Shown: positions 40,193 through 48,752, counted from the first letter of the stretch. The stretch is DNA of 64,000 nt from Actinomycetota bacterium (GCA_004366385.1 SIRU01000051.1:78671-142670), one strand, 5' to 3'. The notes: a model not told the origin generated them from the letters alone. Numbers and translations: made by a program.

Positions 40193-41229
40193 CAGAACTG
40201 CCCCAGGAGCCGCGGGTCGTTGCGCCAGAGCTCGCGCAGGTCGGGGATCCCGTGGCGCAGCACGGCGATCCGCTCGAGCCCCCACCCGAACGCGAACCCG
40301 GTGTAGCGCTCGGGGTCGTACCCGACGAACTCGAACAGGTTCGGGTCGACCATCCCGGAGCCGCCGACCTCGATCCAGCCCGAGTGCCGGCACACGGTGC
40401 AGCCGGAGCCGTCGCACAGGTGGCAGGAGACGTACGCCTCGACCGACGGCTCCGTGAACGGGAAGTGGTGGGTACGGAAGTCGGTCTTCCGGTCGCTCCC
40501 GAAAAGCTGCTTGCAGAGGTAGTCGAGCGTTCCGAGGAGGTCGGCGAGCGTGATCCCCTCGTCCACGGCGAGCCCTTCCGCCTGGTGGAAGGTGGGCGAG
40601 TGCGTCGCGTCGGGCGTGTCGCGCCGGTAGACCCGGCCGAGCGAGACCATGTACACGGGCGGCTCCTGCGCCTCCATGGTGCGAATCTGCGCCGGCGAGG
40701 TCTCCGTGCGCAGCACCGTCTCGTCGTCGAGGAAGAGCGTCTGCAGCGGCGAGCGAGACGGGTGGCCCGGCGGGAAGTTGAGCGCGTCGAAGTTGTAGCG
40801 CGTGGTCTCGACCTCGCGGCCGTCGACGACCGTGTACCCGAGCCCGAGGAAGATGTCCTCGAACTCGCGCCTGATCTGCGTGATCAGGTGCAGGTGGCCG
40901 CGGAGCGCGCGCTCGCCGGGCATGGTCACGTCCACGCGCTCCTCGGTGAGGCGGCGGTCCAGCTCCGCGCGGCTGAGCTCCGCCTCGCGCGCGTCGATCG
41001 CGGCCTCGAGCGTCTCACGGAGCGTGTTGAGCGCGATCCCTGTCTCGCGGTCGCGCACCTCGCGGAGCGCGAGCTTCAGCGCGCTCTTGCGCCCGAGGTA
41101 CTCGACGCGCACCCGCTCGACGTCGTCGGCGGTCTCGGCCTCGGCGAGCGCCGCGAGCGCGTCCCGTTCGAGTGCGGCCGCGTCCACGGCGGCGACTCTA
41201 GCGAGGTCTCTCTCCGGTCTTCGCTGCAT
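40192..41229 (-). CDS. pheS: Phenylalanyl-tRNA synthetase alpha subunit
   Basis: This 345-residue class II synthetase subunit has the N-terminal coiled coil and GRKSALKLALREV. Motif 2 is in SLGRVYRRDTPDATHSPTFHQAEGL, and motif 3 is FGWGLERIAVLRHGIPDLR. A cysteine-rich CHLCDGSGCTVCRHSGWIE insert, seen in many bacterial PheS, may bind zinc. It starts at ATG 41227-41229 behind GAGAGGAGGAACG. A T-box-like leader is not evident in the 170 nt upstream. In many genomes it directly follows the rplT-trmH genes. Here a plus-strand block separates them. Confidence 0.97.
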   Translation of the reverse strand: MQRRPERDLARVAAVDAAALERDALAALAEAETADDVERVRVEYLGRKSALKLALREVRDRETGIALNTLRETLEAAIDAREAELSRAELDRRLTEERVDVTMPGERALRGHLHLITQIRREFEDIFLGLGYTVVDGREVETTRYNFDALNFPPGHPSRSPLQTLFLDDETVLRTETSPAQIRTMEAQEPPVYMVSLGRVYRRDTPDATHSPTFHQAEGLAVDEGITLADLLGTLDYLCKQLFGSDRKTDFRTHHFPFTEPSVEAYVSCHLCDGSGCTVCRHSGWIEVGGSGMVDPNLFEFVGYDPERYTGFAFGWGLERIAVLRHGIPDLRELWRNDPRLLGQF

Positions 41230-41397
41230 CGTTCCTCCTCTCGGGTCGCGGGACGGGAAGCCCCGGCGAAGAGCGGAGGAACCGCGGCGCTACGCGCGCG
41301 CCGCTGCCCCGGCTCCCGGCCGGGGCCGCGTAAAGCGGGTCGCACGCGAAGCTGCCATCAGGCGACCGAGGGTAGCACCGGTGCTTGAATCGCGCTC

Positions 41398-42156
41398 GTG
41401 ACGCTCTACGACCGGATCGCGGCGTTCTACGACCCGTGGAGCCGCTCGGTGACGGAGGACGTCGGCTTCTACGTCGACCGCGCGCTCGCGAGCGGCGGGC
41501 CCGTCGTCGAGCTCGCCGTCGGGACCGGCCGCATCGCCGTGCCGATCGCCCGAGCCGGGATCGACGTGATCGGCGTCGACTCCTCCCCCGAGATGCTCGT
41601 GGTCGCGCGCTCGTCCGCCGAGGCGGCGGGCGTGGCGGAGCGGCTCGACCTGCGTGTGGGCGACCTCCGCGAGCCGCCTGTCTCGGAGCGTGTGCCACTC
41701 GTCGTCTGCCCCTTCCGCTCGCTCCTGCACATGGAGACCGAGGCCGAGAAGCTGCGCGCGCTGCGGGCCGCGCGGGCGCTGCTCGTGCCGGAGGGCCGCT
41801 TCGTCTTCGACGTCTTCGCGCCGAGCAGCGAGGACATCGCGGAGACGCACGACCGCTGGCTCGAGCGCGAGCCGGGGATCTTCGAGCGGGCCGTCTGGGA
41901 CGAGGCCTCGCGCACGCTCTCGCTCTCCGTCCGCTCGGGCAACGAGGAGACGACGTTCGGCCTGCACTGGCTCTCCGCTCCGGAGTGGCAGGCGCTGCTC
42001 GCCCGCGCGGGCCTCGAGGTGGAGGAGCTCCTCGGCTGGTTCGACGGCCGCCCGTTCGCCGGCGAGGAGGACATGATCTTCACGTGCCGCCGCGGCGGGG
42101 CTCGGCCGCCCGAAGCCCGACCGACGCCGGTTGCCAGCGGCGACCCGACCCCATAG
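41398..42156 (+). CDS. SAM-dependent class I methyltransferase
   Basis: This 252-residue protein has motif I in VVELAVGTGRIAVPIARAG, the acidic end of strand 2 in VIGVDSSPEML, motif II in the VPLVVCPFRSLLHM region, and the LVPEGRFVFDVFAPS strand typical of ubiquinone/rebeccamycin-type methyltransferases (methyltransf_25/11). The substrate is unknown. The start is GTG 41398. It begins a plus-strand run with lemA and the DUF2207 gene, which together interrupt the minus-strand translation cluster. Confidence 0.85.
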   Translation: MTLYDRIAAFYDPWSRSVTEDVGFYVDRALASGGPVVELAVGTGRIAVPIARAGIDVIGVDSSPEMLVVARSSAEAAGVAERLDLRVGDLREPPVSERVPLVVCPFRSLLHMETEAEKLRALRAARALLVPEGRFVFDVFAPSSEDIAETHDRWLEREPGIFERAVWDEASRTLSLSVRSGNEETTFGLHWLSAPEWQALLARAGLEVEELLGWFDGRPFAGEEDMIFTCRRGGARPPEARPTPVASGDPTP

Positions 42157-42165
42157 AGTCGGCCC

Positions 42166-42720
42166 GTGGTCTGGCTGATCGTCCTGATCCTGCTCGTCCT
42201 CGCGGTCGGGCTCTCGCTCGTCCTCCTCTACAACCGGCTCGTCCGCTACCGGAACCGCGTCGACAACGCGTGGGCGCAGATCGAGGTGCAGCTGAAGCGG
42301 CGCTGGGACCTGATCCCGAATCTCGTCGAGACGGTGAAGGGCTACGCGGCGCACGAGCGCGAGACGTTCGAGAACGTGACCGAGGCGCGGACCCGCGCGC
42401 AGCAGGCGCAGACGCCGGCGGAGACCGCTCAGGCGGAGGGCATCCTCGGCGCCGCGCTCGGGCGGCTGTTCGCCGTCGCCGAGGCGTACCCGGAGCTCCA
42501 GGCGGACGAGAACTTCCGCCAGCTCCAGGACGAGCTCGCACAGACCGAGAACCGGATCGCGACGTCGCGCCAGGTCTACAACGACTCGGTGCTGACGTTC
42601 AACAACGCGATCCAGACCTTCCCCGGCCTCGTGATCGCCGGGCCGTTCGGCTTCACGCAGAGGGAGTTCTTCGAGGTCGAGGAGGAGGCGCAACGGGAGG
42701 CGCCGGCCGTCGAGTTCTAG
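42166..42720 (+). CDS. lemA: LemA family protein
   Basis: This 184-residue protein has one N-terminal membrane helix ([20 protein letters not shown]). A helical LemA domain follows, with the diagnostic [23 protein letters not shown] and [28 protein letters not shown] blocks. LemA proteins are membrane-anchored, with their helical domain outside in most models, and their role is not settled. They commonly sit next to the DUF2207 Gly-rich membrane protein, as here. The start is GTG 42166. The C-terminal codons overlap or abut the next gene. Confidence 0.94.
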   Translation: MVWLIVLILLVLAVGLSLVLLYNRLVRYRNRVDNAWAQIEVQLKRRWDLIPNLVETVKGYAAHERETFENVTEARTRAQQAQTPAETAQAEGILGAALGRLFAVAEAYPELQADENFRQLQDELAQTENRIATSRQVYNDSVLTFNNAIQTFPGLVIAGPFGFTQREFFEVEEEAQREAPAVEF

Positions 42721-44585
42721 TCGCGGCGGTCGCGGCCGTCGCCGCGCTCGCGCTCGCGCCGTCCGCCTTCGCGCAGACGTACGACCTCGTCGCGACGGAC
42801 GTCCGCGTCGACGTCCGCCCGAACGGGAGCCTCGTCGTGCAGGAGGCGATCACCGTCGCCTTCGGCGGCGGGTTCCGGTTCACGTACGGCTTCCGCGAGA
42901 TCCCGTACCGCCGCGGCGAGACCATCTCGGACGTCGTGGTGCTCGAGAACGGGCGCCCGTTCCGGCCCGGCGCCTCGACCGAGCTCCAGCCCGGCGGGCC
43001 TCCGGGCACGTTCGGCGTCCGCGACCTCGGGGGCCGCGTCCGCGTCGTCTGGCGCTTCGAGGCGCTGAACGAGCCGCGCACGTTCACGGTCCGCTACCTC
43101 TTCGACGGCCTCGCGGTCGCCTACGACGACGTCGTGGACGTGAACGTCAAGGTGTGGGGCGACGAGTGGCAGCAGCGGCTCGGCCGGCTGACCGCGGTCG
43201 CGATCGGCCCGGGGGAAGTCGTCCGCGCGTGGGGGCATCCCGTGTGGGTGCGCGGCGACGTGGTCCTGGAGGGACAGCGGGCGCTGCTGCGCGCCGTCGA
43301 CGTCCCTGCGAAGCAGTACGTCGAGCTGCGCGCCCTCTATCCACGCGCAGCGTTCAGGTCGACGGCGGGGATGCGTGTCGAGCGAGGCTCCGGGCTCGGC
43401 CGCATCACCGCGGAGGAGCTCGCCGACGCGGAGGCCTACGAGCGCGACCGGGAGCGGGTCGACTACTGGCTCGAGCATCCCCTCCGCGCGATCGTCGCAC
43501 TGGCGGGGCTCGCGCTGCTGCCCGCGCTGGCGGTCGTCGCGCTCGTCTTCGGGTTCTTCGGCCGGGAGCGCAAGACCGGCTACGACCGCGAGTACGAGCA
43601 GGAGCCGCCGACCGAGACGGAGCCCGCGCTGGTGCCGACGCTCCTCCGCCAGGGCGGGACGGCGGGCTCCTACGAGTTCACGGCCACGCTCTTCGACCTC
43701 ATCCGGCGCGGGGTCTACCGCGCGGAGCCGGTGACGACCGAGAAGAAGACCTGGGGCGGCCTGCGGACGGAGCAGGTCGCGGACCTCGAGATCTCCGCAG
43801 GCGAGAAGCAGCAGCTCCGGCACTGGGAGCGAGACGTGGCCGACGTCGTGGACGGCGTGCTCGACGGCAGCAGCGAGCGGCTCTCGCAGTTCCGGGAGCG
43901 GATCGAGGCCGAGCGCGCGTCGATGTCGACGCGCTTCGAGCGGTTCGTCTCCGGCGTGTCCGAGGAGGTGGACAAGCTCGGCTGGTTCCGCTCGCTGGGG
44001 GCGTTGCCGCTGGCCGCCGGAGTCGTCGGGTTCGGCCTCGTCGGCGGCCTGCTCCTGTGGCGCGCGCAGGACGGCTGGCGCTCGGTGTACCCCCGCTACT
44101 CGGACGTGGTCCTCGTCGCGGTCGGCGCCTGCCTCCTCGTCGGCGCGATCCTGCTCGCCGTCACGCTCTTCTCCGCGCGGCGCGTCTGGCGTCACCGGAC
44201 GCCCGCGGCGCAGGCCGAGGCCGAGCGCTGGGAGGCATTCCGCCGCTACCTCACGGACTTCCCCCGCCTGCACGAGGCGCCGCCGGCGACGCTCGCGCTC
44301 TGGGAGAAGTTCCTCGTGTACGGGATCTCGTTCGGGATCGCCGACCGCGTGCTCCAGGGCGCGCAGCTGCACATGCCGGAGGCGCTGCACGAGGCCAGCT
44401 CCATCTACTGGATCTCGCCCAGCGGCGATCTCGGGTCGGGGGCGACGGCGCTGTCGATCGGCGATCTCGCGTCCGGCTTCGGGAGCGCGCTCGCGCCGCC
44501 GAACTCGGGCGGGTCGGGCGGCGGCGGCGGCTTCTCGGGCGGAGGCGGCGGAGGCGGAGGCGGCGGCGGCGGCGGGTTCGGTTGA
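42693..44585 (+). CDS. DUF2207 membrane protein with Gly-rich tail; start codon unclear
   Basis: Signal sequence, extracellular beta domain and three membrane helices mark this as the DUF2207 partner of LemA. The chain reads [20 protein letters not shown], then [20 protein letters not shown] and a beta-rich domain. Membrane helices lie around [26 protein letters not shown] and two later stretches. The C-terminus ends in a glycine tract with FSGG and FG, typical of the family. No ATG, GTG or TTG lies in frame near the signal peptide; the next GTG falls inside the beta domain. An ACG at 42693 follows GAGGAGGAGGCGCA and would give 630 residues, so I mark it as a guess. A sequencing frameshift is an alternative. 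Confidence 0.82.
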   Translation, partial: TGGAGRRVLVAAVAAVAALALAPSAFAQTYDLVATDVRVDVRPNGSLVVQEAITVAFGGGFRFTYGFREIPYRRGETISDVVVLENGRPFRPGASTELQPGGPPGTFGVRDLGGRVRVVWRFEALNEPRTFTVRYLFDGLAVAYDDVVDVNVKVWGDEWQQRLGRLTAVAIGPGEVVRAWGHPVWVRGDVVLEGQRALLRAVDVPAKQYVELRALYPRAAFRSTAGMRVERGSGLGRITAEELADAEAYERDRERVDYWLEHPLRAIVALAGLALLPALAVVALVFGFFGRERKTGYDREYEQEPPTETEPALVPTLLRQGGTAGSYEFTATLFDLIRRGVYRAEPVTTEKKTWGGLRTEQVADLEISAGEKQQLRHWERDVADVVDGVLDGSSERLSQFRERIEAERASMSTRFERFVSGVSEEVDKLGWFRSLGALPLAAGVVGFGLVGGLLLWRAQDGWRSVYPRYSDVVLVAVGACLLVGAILLAVTLFSARRVWRHRTPAAQAEAERWEAFRRYLTDFPRLHEAPPATLALWEKFLVYGISFGIADRVLQGAQLHMPEALHEASSIYWISPSGDLGSGATALSIGDLASGFGSALAPPNSGGSGGGGGFSGGGGGGGGGGGGGFG

Positions 44586-44591
44586 TAAAGA

Positions 44592-44746
44592 ACGGTGTCA
44601 GACACCGTGCTTGTCAAGAGCTACCCGTGCCAAGTTCGCAACGATCGCTCCACAGGCCGCACGCCCACAAGCAGGCGAAAGGCCGACTCGGCCATGGCTC
44701 GATCCCGCCGACGCACCCGCAACCGAAATCCGGTGTCTGACACCGG
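44592..44746. repeat. Pair of CGGTGTC-GACACCG palindromes flanking about 120 bp
   Basis: Two 17-bp palindromes, ACGGTGTC-A-GACACCGT (44592-44608) and CCGGTGTC-T-GACACCGG (44730-44746), bound a non-coding stretch between the DUF2207 and trmH genes. The centre base is A in one and T in the other. The flanked DNA holds no convincing gene. The layout resembles a REP doublet or a small MITE, but no target duplication is evident. Nothing else is seen in the 188 nt between the genes. Confidence 0.5.
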
Positions 44747-44773
44747 TGGTTCCGCGCTCGCGAGCGCGTCGGC

Positions 44774-45448
44774 TCAGGCGCTTCGGCGCGAGAGCTCGTA
44801 GAGCGCGACCGCGCCGGCGGCCGCCACGTTCAGCGACTCCGCCTCGCCGGGGAGCGGGATCGACGCCCGCAGGTCCGCCTCGACGTCGTCCGGCAGCCCC
44901 TCCCGCTCCGACCCGAGGAGGAACGTCAGCGGCGGCTCGAGCGAGACCTCGGGCAGCGGCTCGCCGCCGTGCGCGACGAGCGCGACGCGCCGCCCCGGCA
45001 GCGTGTCCCACGAGAGCAGCGGCACACGGAAGATCGCGCCCGCGCTCGCCCGCAGCGCGCGCGGCCCGGTCGGGTCCGCGCACTCCTCGGACAGCGCGAC
45101 CGCCGCTCCGAACGCATCCGCCGTCCGGATCAGCGTCCCGACGTTCCCCGGATCCGAGACGCGCCACAGCGCGAGCACCACGTCCCGCGCGCCGGCGGGA
45201 AGGTCGCTGCGCCGGTACACGCCGACGACCCGCGGCGCGTGCCCGAGCGTGGACACCTCGGCCAGAAGCACAGGCTCCACGGTCTCCCCGGCCACGAGCA
45301 GCTCGACCGGCTCCACACCGGCCGCCGCAGCCGCCTCTACGAGGTCCTCGCTCTCGACCGCGAAGAGCCCGGTCTCCTCGCGCTGCTTCCGCGCAGCGAG
45401 AAGCTTCCGGACGAGCCGGAGCTTCTCGTTCTGCCGGGAGGTGATCAG
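44774..45448 (-). CDS. SpoU/TrmH-family RNA 2'-O-methyltransferase
   Basis: This protein methylates a ribose in rRNA or tRNA. From the proposed CTG at 45446-45448 it has 224 residues, beginning [21 protein letters not shown], which is the usual N-terminal substrate-binding block of the TsnR-like subgroup. The SPOUT knot motifs are present: [23 protein letters not shown] (motif 1), [11 protein letters not shown] (motif 2) and [23 protein letters not shown] (motif 3). The next canonical start (GTG at 45316) would delete the first 44 residues. The CTG overlaps the rplT stop (CTGA), so translation is probably coupled. It stands in the position where trmH usually follows rplT. Confidence 0.88.
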   Translation of the reverse strand: MITSRQNEKLRLVRKLLAARKQREETGLFAVESEDLVEAAAAAGVEPVELLVAGETVEPVLLAEVSTLGHAPRVVGVYRRSDLPAGARDVVLALWRVSDPGNVGTLIRTADAFGAAVALSEECADPTGPRALRASAGAIFRVPLLSWDTLPGRRVALVAHGGEPLPEVSLEPPLTFLLGSEREGLPDDVEADLRASIPLPGEAESLNVAAAGAVALYELSRRSA

Positions 45449-45819
45449 GCTGCCCGCGACTCGTTCTCGAGCGCGGCCTTCGCCTGCTCCGCCACCGCCG
45501 CGAACGCGGCCGGGTCCGACACCGCGATGTCCGCGAGCGACTTCCGGTCGAGCTCGATCCCGGCGAGCCTGACGCCCGCCATGAACCGGTTGTACGAGAG
45601 GCCGTTCGCGCGCGCGGCGGCGTTGATCCGCACGATCCAGAGCGAGCGGAACGTGCGCTTGCGCACCTTCCGGTCGCGGTACGCATAGACGAGCGAGCGG
45701 TCGACCTGCTCCTTCGCGAGCTTGTAGCTCGACTTCTTGCGGCCGTAGTAGCCCTTCGCCTCGTTCAGCACCTTCGCGCGCTTCTTGCGCGCGTGCACCG
45801 ATCGCTTCACGCGGGGCAT
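45445..45819 (-). CDS. rplT: 50S ribosomal protein L20
   Basis: This 124-residue protein is L20, a primary 23S rRNA binder essential for early 50S assembly. It has the basic N-terminal helix [17 protein letters not shown], then [40 protein letters not shown] and [12 protein letters not shown]. The ATG at 45817-45819 lies 3 nt after the rpmI stop. The stop overlaps the proposed trmH start. In many bacteria L20 represses this operon; no consensus leader structure can be shown here. Confidence 0.98.
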   Translation of the reverse strand: MPRVKRSVHARKKRAKVLNEAKGYYGRKKSSYKLAKEQVDRSLVYAYRDRKVRKRTFRSLWIVRINAAARANGLSYNRFMAGVRLAGIELDRKSLADIAVSDPAAFAAVAEQAKAALENESRAA

Positions 45820-45822
45820 CGC

Positions 45823-46020
45823 TCAGCCACCCCTCAGGAGCTTCTTCACGCTCTTCGCGTCGCTCGGGGCGACGTCCTGGTCCTTGCGGAAGCCGCGCCT
45901 ACGCTTCGACGACTTCTTCTCGAGGTTGTGGCTCCTCATCGCGTGCCGGCGCAGGAGCTTTCCCGCCCCGCTCACCTTGAACCGCTTCTTCGCGCTGCTC
46001 TTCGTCTTCATCTTTGGCAT
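45823..46020 (-). CDS. rpmI: 50S ribosomal protein L35
   Basis: This 65-residue protein has the L35 signature MPKMKTKSSAKKRFKVSGAGK and RRHAMRSHNLEKKSSKRRRG. Its first 122 nt lie inside the 3' end of infC in another frame, a far larger overlap than usual. The ATG at 46018-46020 has no separate intergenic region, so its translation probably depends on ribosomes finishing infC or on an internal site. Confidence 0.97.
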   Translation of the reverse strand: MPKMKTKSSAKKRFKVSGAGKLLRRHAMRSHNLEKKSSKRRRGFRKDQDVAPSDAKSVKKLLRGG

Positions 46021-46591
46021 CGGCTTTCACTCCTGCAGTCTTCGTGGGCGCCAGGACCATGACCATGTTGCGTCCGTCGAGCGTGGGCTGCTGCTCGATC
46101 GCCCCGAGCTCCTTGACGTCCTCGGCGAGGCGCATGAGAAGGTCGCGACCCCGTTCCGGATGGAGCGTCTCGCGCCCACGGAACATGATCGTCACCTTCA
46201 CCTTCGCCCGCTGACCGAGAAAGCGCACCACGTGCCCCTTCTTGGTCTCGTAGTCGTGGATCCCGATCTTCGGCCTGAGCTTGATCTCCTTGACTTGGAT
46301 CTGCTGCTGGTGCTTGCGAGCCTGCTTGGCGCGCTGATCCTGCTCGTAGCGGTACTTCGAGTAGTCCATCACCCTCGCCACGGGCGGATCCGCGTTGGCC
46401 GCGACCTCGACGAGGTCGAGCCCCTTCTTGTACGCGAAGTCGAGCGCCTCCTTCGTGTCGGTGATCCCTACCTGCCCGCCGTTCTCGTCGACGAGGCGGA
46501 CGCGCGGGACGCGGATCTCGTCGTTGATGCGCTCCGCTCGCTTGCGCGGGACGACACGGTCCAGGCTGGGACGGCGACGACGCGGTCTCAA
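45899..46591 (-). CDS. infC: Translation initiation factor IF-3 with C-terminal extension
   Basis: IF-3 prevents premature subunit joining and checks start codons. The 230-residue protein contains the N-terminal RAERINDEIRVPRVRLVDENG, the basic linker VMDYSKYRYEQDQRAKQARKHQ, and the C-domain GRNMVMVLAPTK. The last 40 codons, an acidic/Gln/Pro tail, overlap rpmI. Similar tails occur in actinobacterial IF-3. The start is a TTG at 46589-46591, with AAGG 4 nt upstream. A TGA lies in frame 18 nt further up, so no earlier start is possible. Rare starts on infC are known to allow self-regulation. It lies between thrS and rpmI. Confidence 0.95.
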   Translation of the reverse strand: MRPRRRRPSLDRVVPRKRAERINDEIRVPRVRLVDENGGQVGITDTKEALDFAYKKGLDLVEVAANADPPVARVMDYSKYRYEQDQRAKQARKHQQQIQVKEIKLRPKIGIHDYETKKGHVVRFLGQRAKVKVTIMFRGRETLHPERGRDLLMRLAEDVKELGAIEQQPTLDGRNMVMVLAPTKTAGVKADAKDEDEEQREEAVQGERGGKAPAPARDEEPQPREEVVEA

Positions 46592-46654
46592 AGGGCCTTC
46601 ACCAAGCTCTCACTCCTCCTTGCAGACGACGAAACCGCTGCAAGCAGCGGCTTT
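46588..46654 (-). promoter_or_regulatory. infC leader: hairpin and five-codon ORF
   Basis: On the minus strand the leader has a stem-loop (CCGCTG / CAGCGG, 46635-46650) followed by TTTCG. Then comes a strong GGAGGAG (46613-46619) and a five-codon ORF TTG GTG AAG GCC CTT TGA (46605-46588). The TGA overlaps the infC TTG by 2 nt. Translation of the short ORF could couple to, or compete with, infC initiation. This is inference from sequence layout only. Confidence 0.45.
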
Positions 46655-46774
46655 GGTCCTCGTCCAACCGGCTCGGTTGAACCTCCACGAACCGTGCTCG
46701 GGAGGTGAGGAGGCCTGTGCCGCTCCTGCTTGCAGAGCCGGGATGGTACCAGGACGGGAGTCGCAGGTCGTCGC

Positions 46775-46796
46775 GGGGCCGGGCACGCCCGGCCCC
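46775..46796. repeat. GGGGCCGGGC palindrome (family B) abutting the thrS stop
   Basis: A perfect 10-bp inverted repeat GGGGCCGGGC / GCCCGGCCCC surrounds an AC centre. On the minus strand the thrS stop TAG is immediately followed by GGGCCGGGC, so the repeat and the stop codon share a base. It may terminate thrS transcription or simply mark a dispersed repeat. Copies of this family are at 4308 and 23629. Confidence 0.65.
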
Positions 46797-48709
46797 TACG
46801 CCTCGGGATCGCCCTCGGCCGCGAGCTCGCGGAAGCGGGCGAGCAGCGCGTCGTAGGAGAGCGTCGACTGCCCCGCCCCGCGCTCCCGCACGGCCAGGGC
46901 GTCGTCGGACTCGCGGTCGCCGTAGACGAGGACGAACGGGACCTTCTCGAGCTCGGCCTCGCGGATCCGCTTGCCGACGGTCTCGTCGCGCTCGTCGACG
47001 TCGACGCGGAAGCCCTCGGCGAAGAGCCGCTGCTGCAGCGCGCCGGTCGCCTCGCGGTGCGACTCGCCGACGGGAAGCACGCGCGCCTGCACGGGCGCGA
47101 GCCAGAACGGGAACTCGCCGCCGTAGTGCTCGACGAGGATCCCCAGGAAGCGCTCGAGCGAGCCCAGGAGCGCCCGATGGATCACGACCGGGCTGTGCTC
47201 GCGGTTGTCGGGCCCCATGTACGTGAGCCCGAACTGGACGGGCATCTGGTAGTCGAGCTGGATCGTCCCCATCTGCCAGCTGCGGCCGAGAACGTCGGTC
47301 ATGTGCAGGTCGATCTTCGGCCCGTAGAACGTGCCCTCGCCCGGCGAGATGACGTACTCCATCCCGTGCCGCTTCAGCGCCTCCTCGAGCGCGCCTTCCG
47401 CGCGGTCCCACTGCTCGTCCGTGCCGAGGCGCTTCTCCGGCCGCGTCGAGAGCTCGGCACGCGGCGTCACGCCGAACCGGTCGTACAGGTAGCGGACGAA
47501 GTCGATCATCGCGTCGATCTCGCCCTGGATCTGGTCCTCGGTGACGAAGACGTGCGCGTCGTCCTGCGTGATGTGCTTCACGCGCAGGAGCCCGTGCAGC
47601 GTGCCGCCGCGCTCGTCGCGGTGGAGCGTCGAGGACTCCGCGTAGCGCAGCGGGAGGTCGCGGTAGGAGCGGAGCTGCGAGCCGAACAGGAGCATGTGCC
47701 CGGGGCAGTTCATCGGCTTGAGCGCCATCGGCTCCTCGCCCTCGTGCGCCCGCACGAAGAACATGTTCTCCTCGTAGTTCTCGTAGTGCCCGGAGGTCTT
47801 GTACGTCTGGAGGTCGTAGAGGAGCGGCGTCTTCACCTCGAGGTAGCCGCGGCGGCGGTTCTCGCGGCGGCGGAGGTCCTCGAGCGCGTTCCACAGCACC
47901 ATGCCCTTCGGGTGCCAGAACGGCGAGCCCGGCGAGTGGTCGGAGAGGTGGAAGAGGTCGAGTTGCGTCCCGAGCCGGCGGTGGTCGCGCGCGCGGGCCT
48001 CCTCGAGCCGCGCGAGGTGCGCGTCGAGGTCGGCCTGCGAGTAGAACGCCGTGCCGTAGATCCGCGTCAGCTGTGTGTTGCGCTCGTCGCCGCGCCAGTA
48101 CGCGCCGGCGAGCCCGGTGAGCTTGACCGCCTTGATCGGCTTCGCATCCTGGAGGTGCGGCCCGCGGCAGAGGTCGGTGAAGTCGCCCTGCGTGTACAGC
48201 GATATCTCGCCCTCGGCCTCCCGCGCCAGCTCGACCTTGTACGGCTGGCCCTCGGCTTCGAAGCGTGCGAGCGCGTCCTCGCGCGAGAGCTCCTCGCGCT
48301 CCCAGGTGCGGCCCTCGGCGATCTCGCGGCGGATCTCCTCCTCGATCGCCTCGAGATCGCTCTCCGTGATCGGCGCCGGAAACTCGAAGTCGTAGTAGAA
48401 GCCGTCGGCGATGGGCGGGCCGATCGCGATCTTCACGCCGGGGTGCAGACGCATGACGGCTTCGGCGAGGAGGTGCGCCGTCGAGTGGCGGAGCACCCAG
48501 AGCGCGTCCTCGTCGCCGGTGTCGCGCGTCGTGAGGATCTGGATCTCCGCACCGTCCTCGAGCGGCAGCCGCAGGTCGCGCACGGAGCCGTTCGCGCGTA
48601 CGAGCACGGCCTGCTCGGCGAGCTTCGGGCCGATCGCGCGTGCCGCGTCGAGCCCGGACGCGCCGTCCGGCAGCTCGAGCTCGGAGGAGTCGGGGAGGAC
48701 GACCTTCAT
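46796..48709 (-). CDS. thrS: Threonyl-tRNA synthetase
   Basis: This 637-residue class II synthetase has an N-terminal TGS domain, the editing domain HSTAHLLAEAVMRLHPGVKIAIGPPIADGFYYDF, and the catalytic core. The core includes the zinc site in NCPGHMLLF. The motif 2 segment is YAESSTLHRDERGGTLHGLLRVKHITQDDAH. The C-terminal anticodon-binding domain is WLAPVQARVLPVG onward. The start is ATG 48707-48709. It begins the thrS-infC-rpmI-rplT cluster. A GTGTCAG / CTGACAC hairpin lies in the 47 nt upstream, between it and the divergent cyclase gene. Confidence 0.97.
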   Translation of the reverse strand: MKVVLPDSSELELPDGASGLDAARAIGPKLAEQAVLVRANGSVRDLRLPLEDGAEIQILTTRDTGDEDALWVLRHSTAHLLAEAVMRLHPGVKIAIGPPIADGFYYDFEFPAPITESDLEAIEEEIRREIAEGRTWEREELSREDALARFEAEGQPYKVELAREAEGEISLYTQGDFTDLCRGPHLQDAKPIKAVKLTGLAGAYWRGDERNTQLTRIYGTAFYSQADLDAHLARLEEARARDHRRLGTQLDLFHLSDHSPGSPFWHPKGMVLWNALEDLRRRENRRRGYLEVKTPLLYDLQTYKTSGHYENYEENMFFVRAHEGEEPMALKPMNCPGHMLLFGSQLRSYRDLPLRYAESSTLHRDERGGTLHGLLRVKHITQDDAHVFVTEDQIQGEIDAMIDFVRYLYDRFGVTPRAELSTRPEKRLGTDEQWDRAEGALEEALKRHGMEYVISPGEGTFYGPKIDLHMTDVLGRSWQMGTIQLDYQMPVQFGLTYMGPDNREHSPVVIHRALLGSLERFLGILVEHYGGEFPFWLAPVQARVLPVGESHREATGALQQRLFAEGFRVDVDERDETVGKRIREAELEKVPFVLVYGDRESDDALAVRERGAGQSTLSYDALLARFRELAAEGDPEA

Positions 48710-48730
48710 CGGGCAAGAGGATACGTCGCC

Positions 48731-48752
48731 GTGTCAGTCTCTAGCCTGACAC
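48731..48752. promoter_or_regulatory. Inverted repeat in the thrS / cyclase divergent promoter region
   Basis: GTGTCAG (48731-48737) and CTGACAC (48746-48752) form a 7-bp dyad with an 8-bp spacer. It lies in the 47 nt between divergent starts at 48709 and 48757. A dyad at such a spot may be an operator. It shares GTGTCAG with the palindromes at 44592 and 44730, so it could equally be a degraded copy of that repeat. Confidence 0.4.

Noticed and set aside
41230..41397. A T-box or other riboswitch upstream of pheS
   Set aside because: No T-box sequence, specifier loop or terminator/antiterminator pair could be recognised.
44592..44746. A Y1 (REP-associated) transposase between the palindromes
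   Set aside because: No HUH motif or transposase-like translation exists in the roughly 120 bp.
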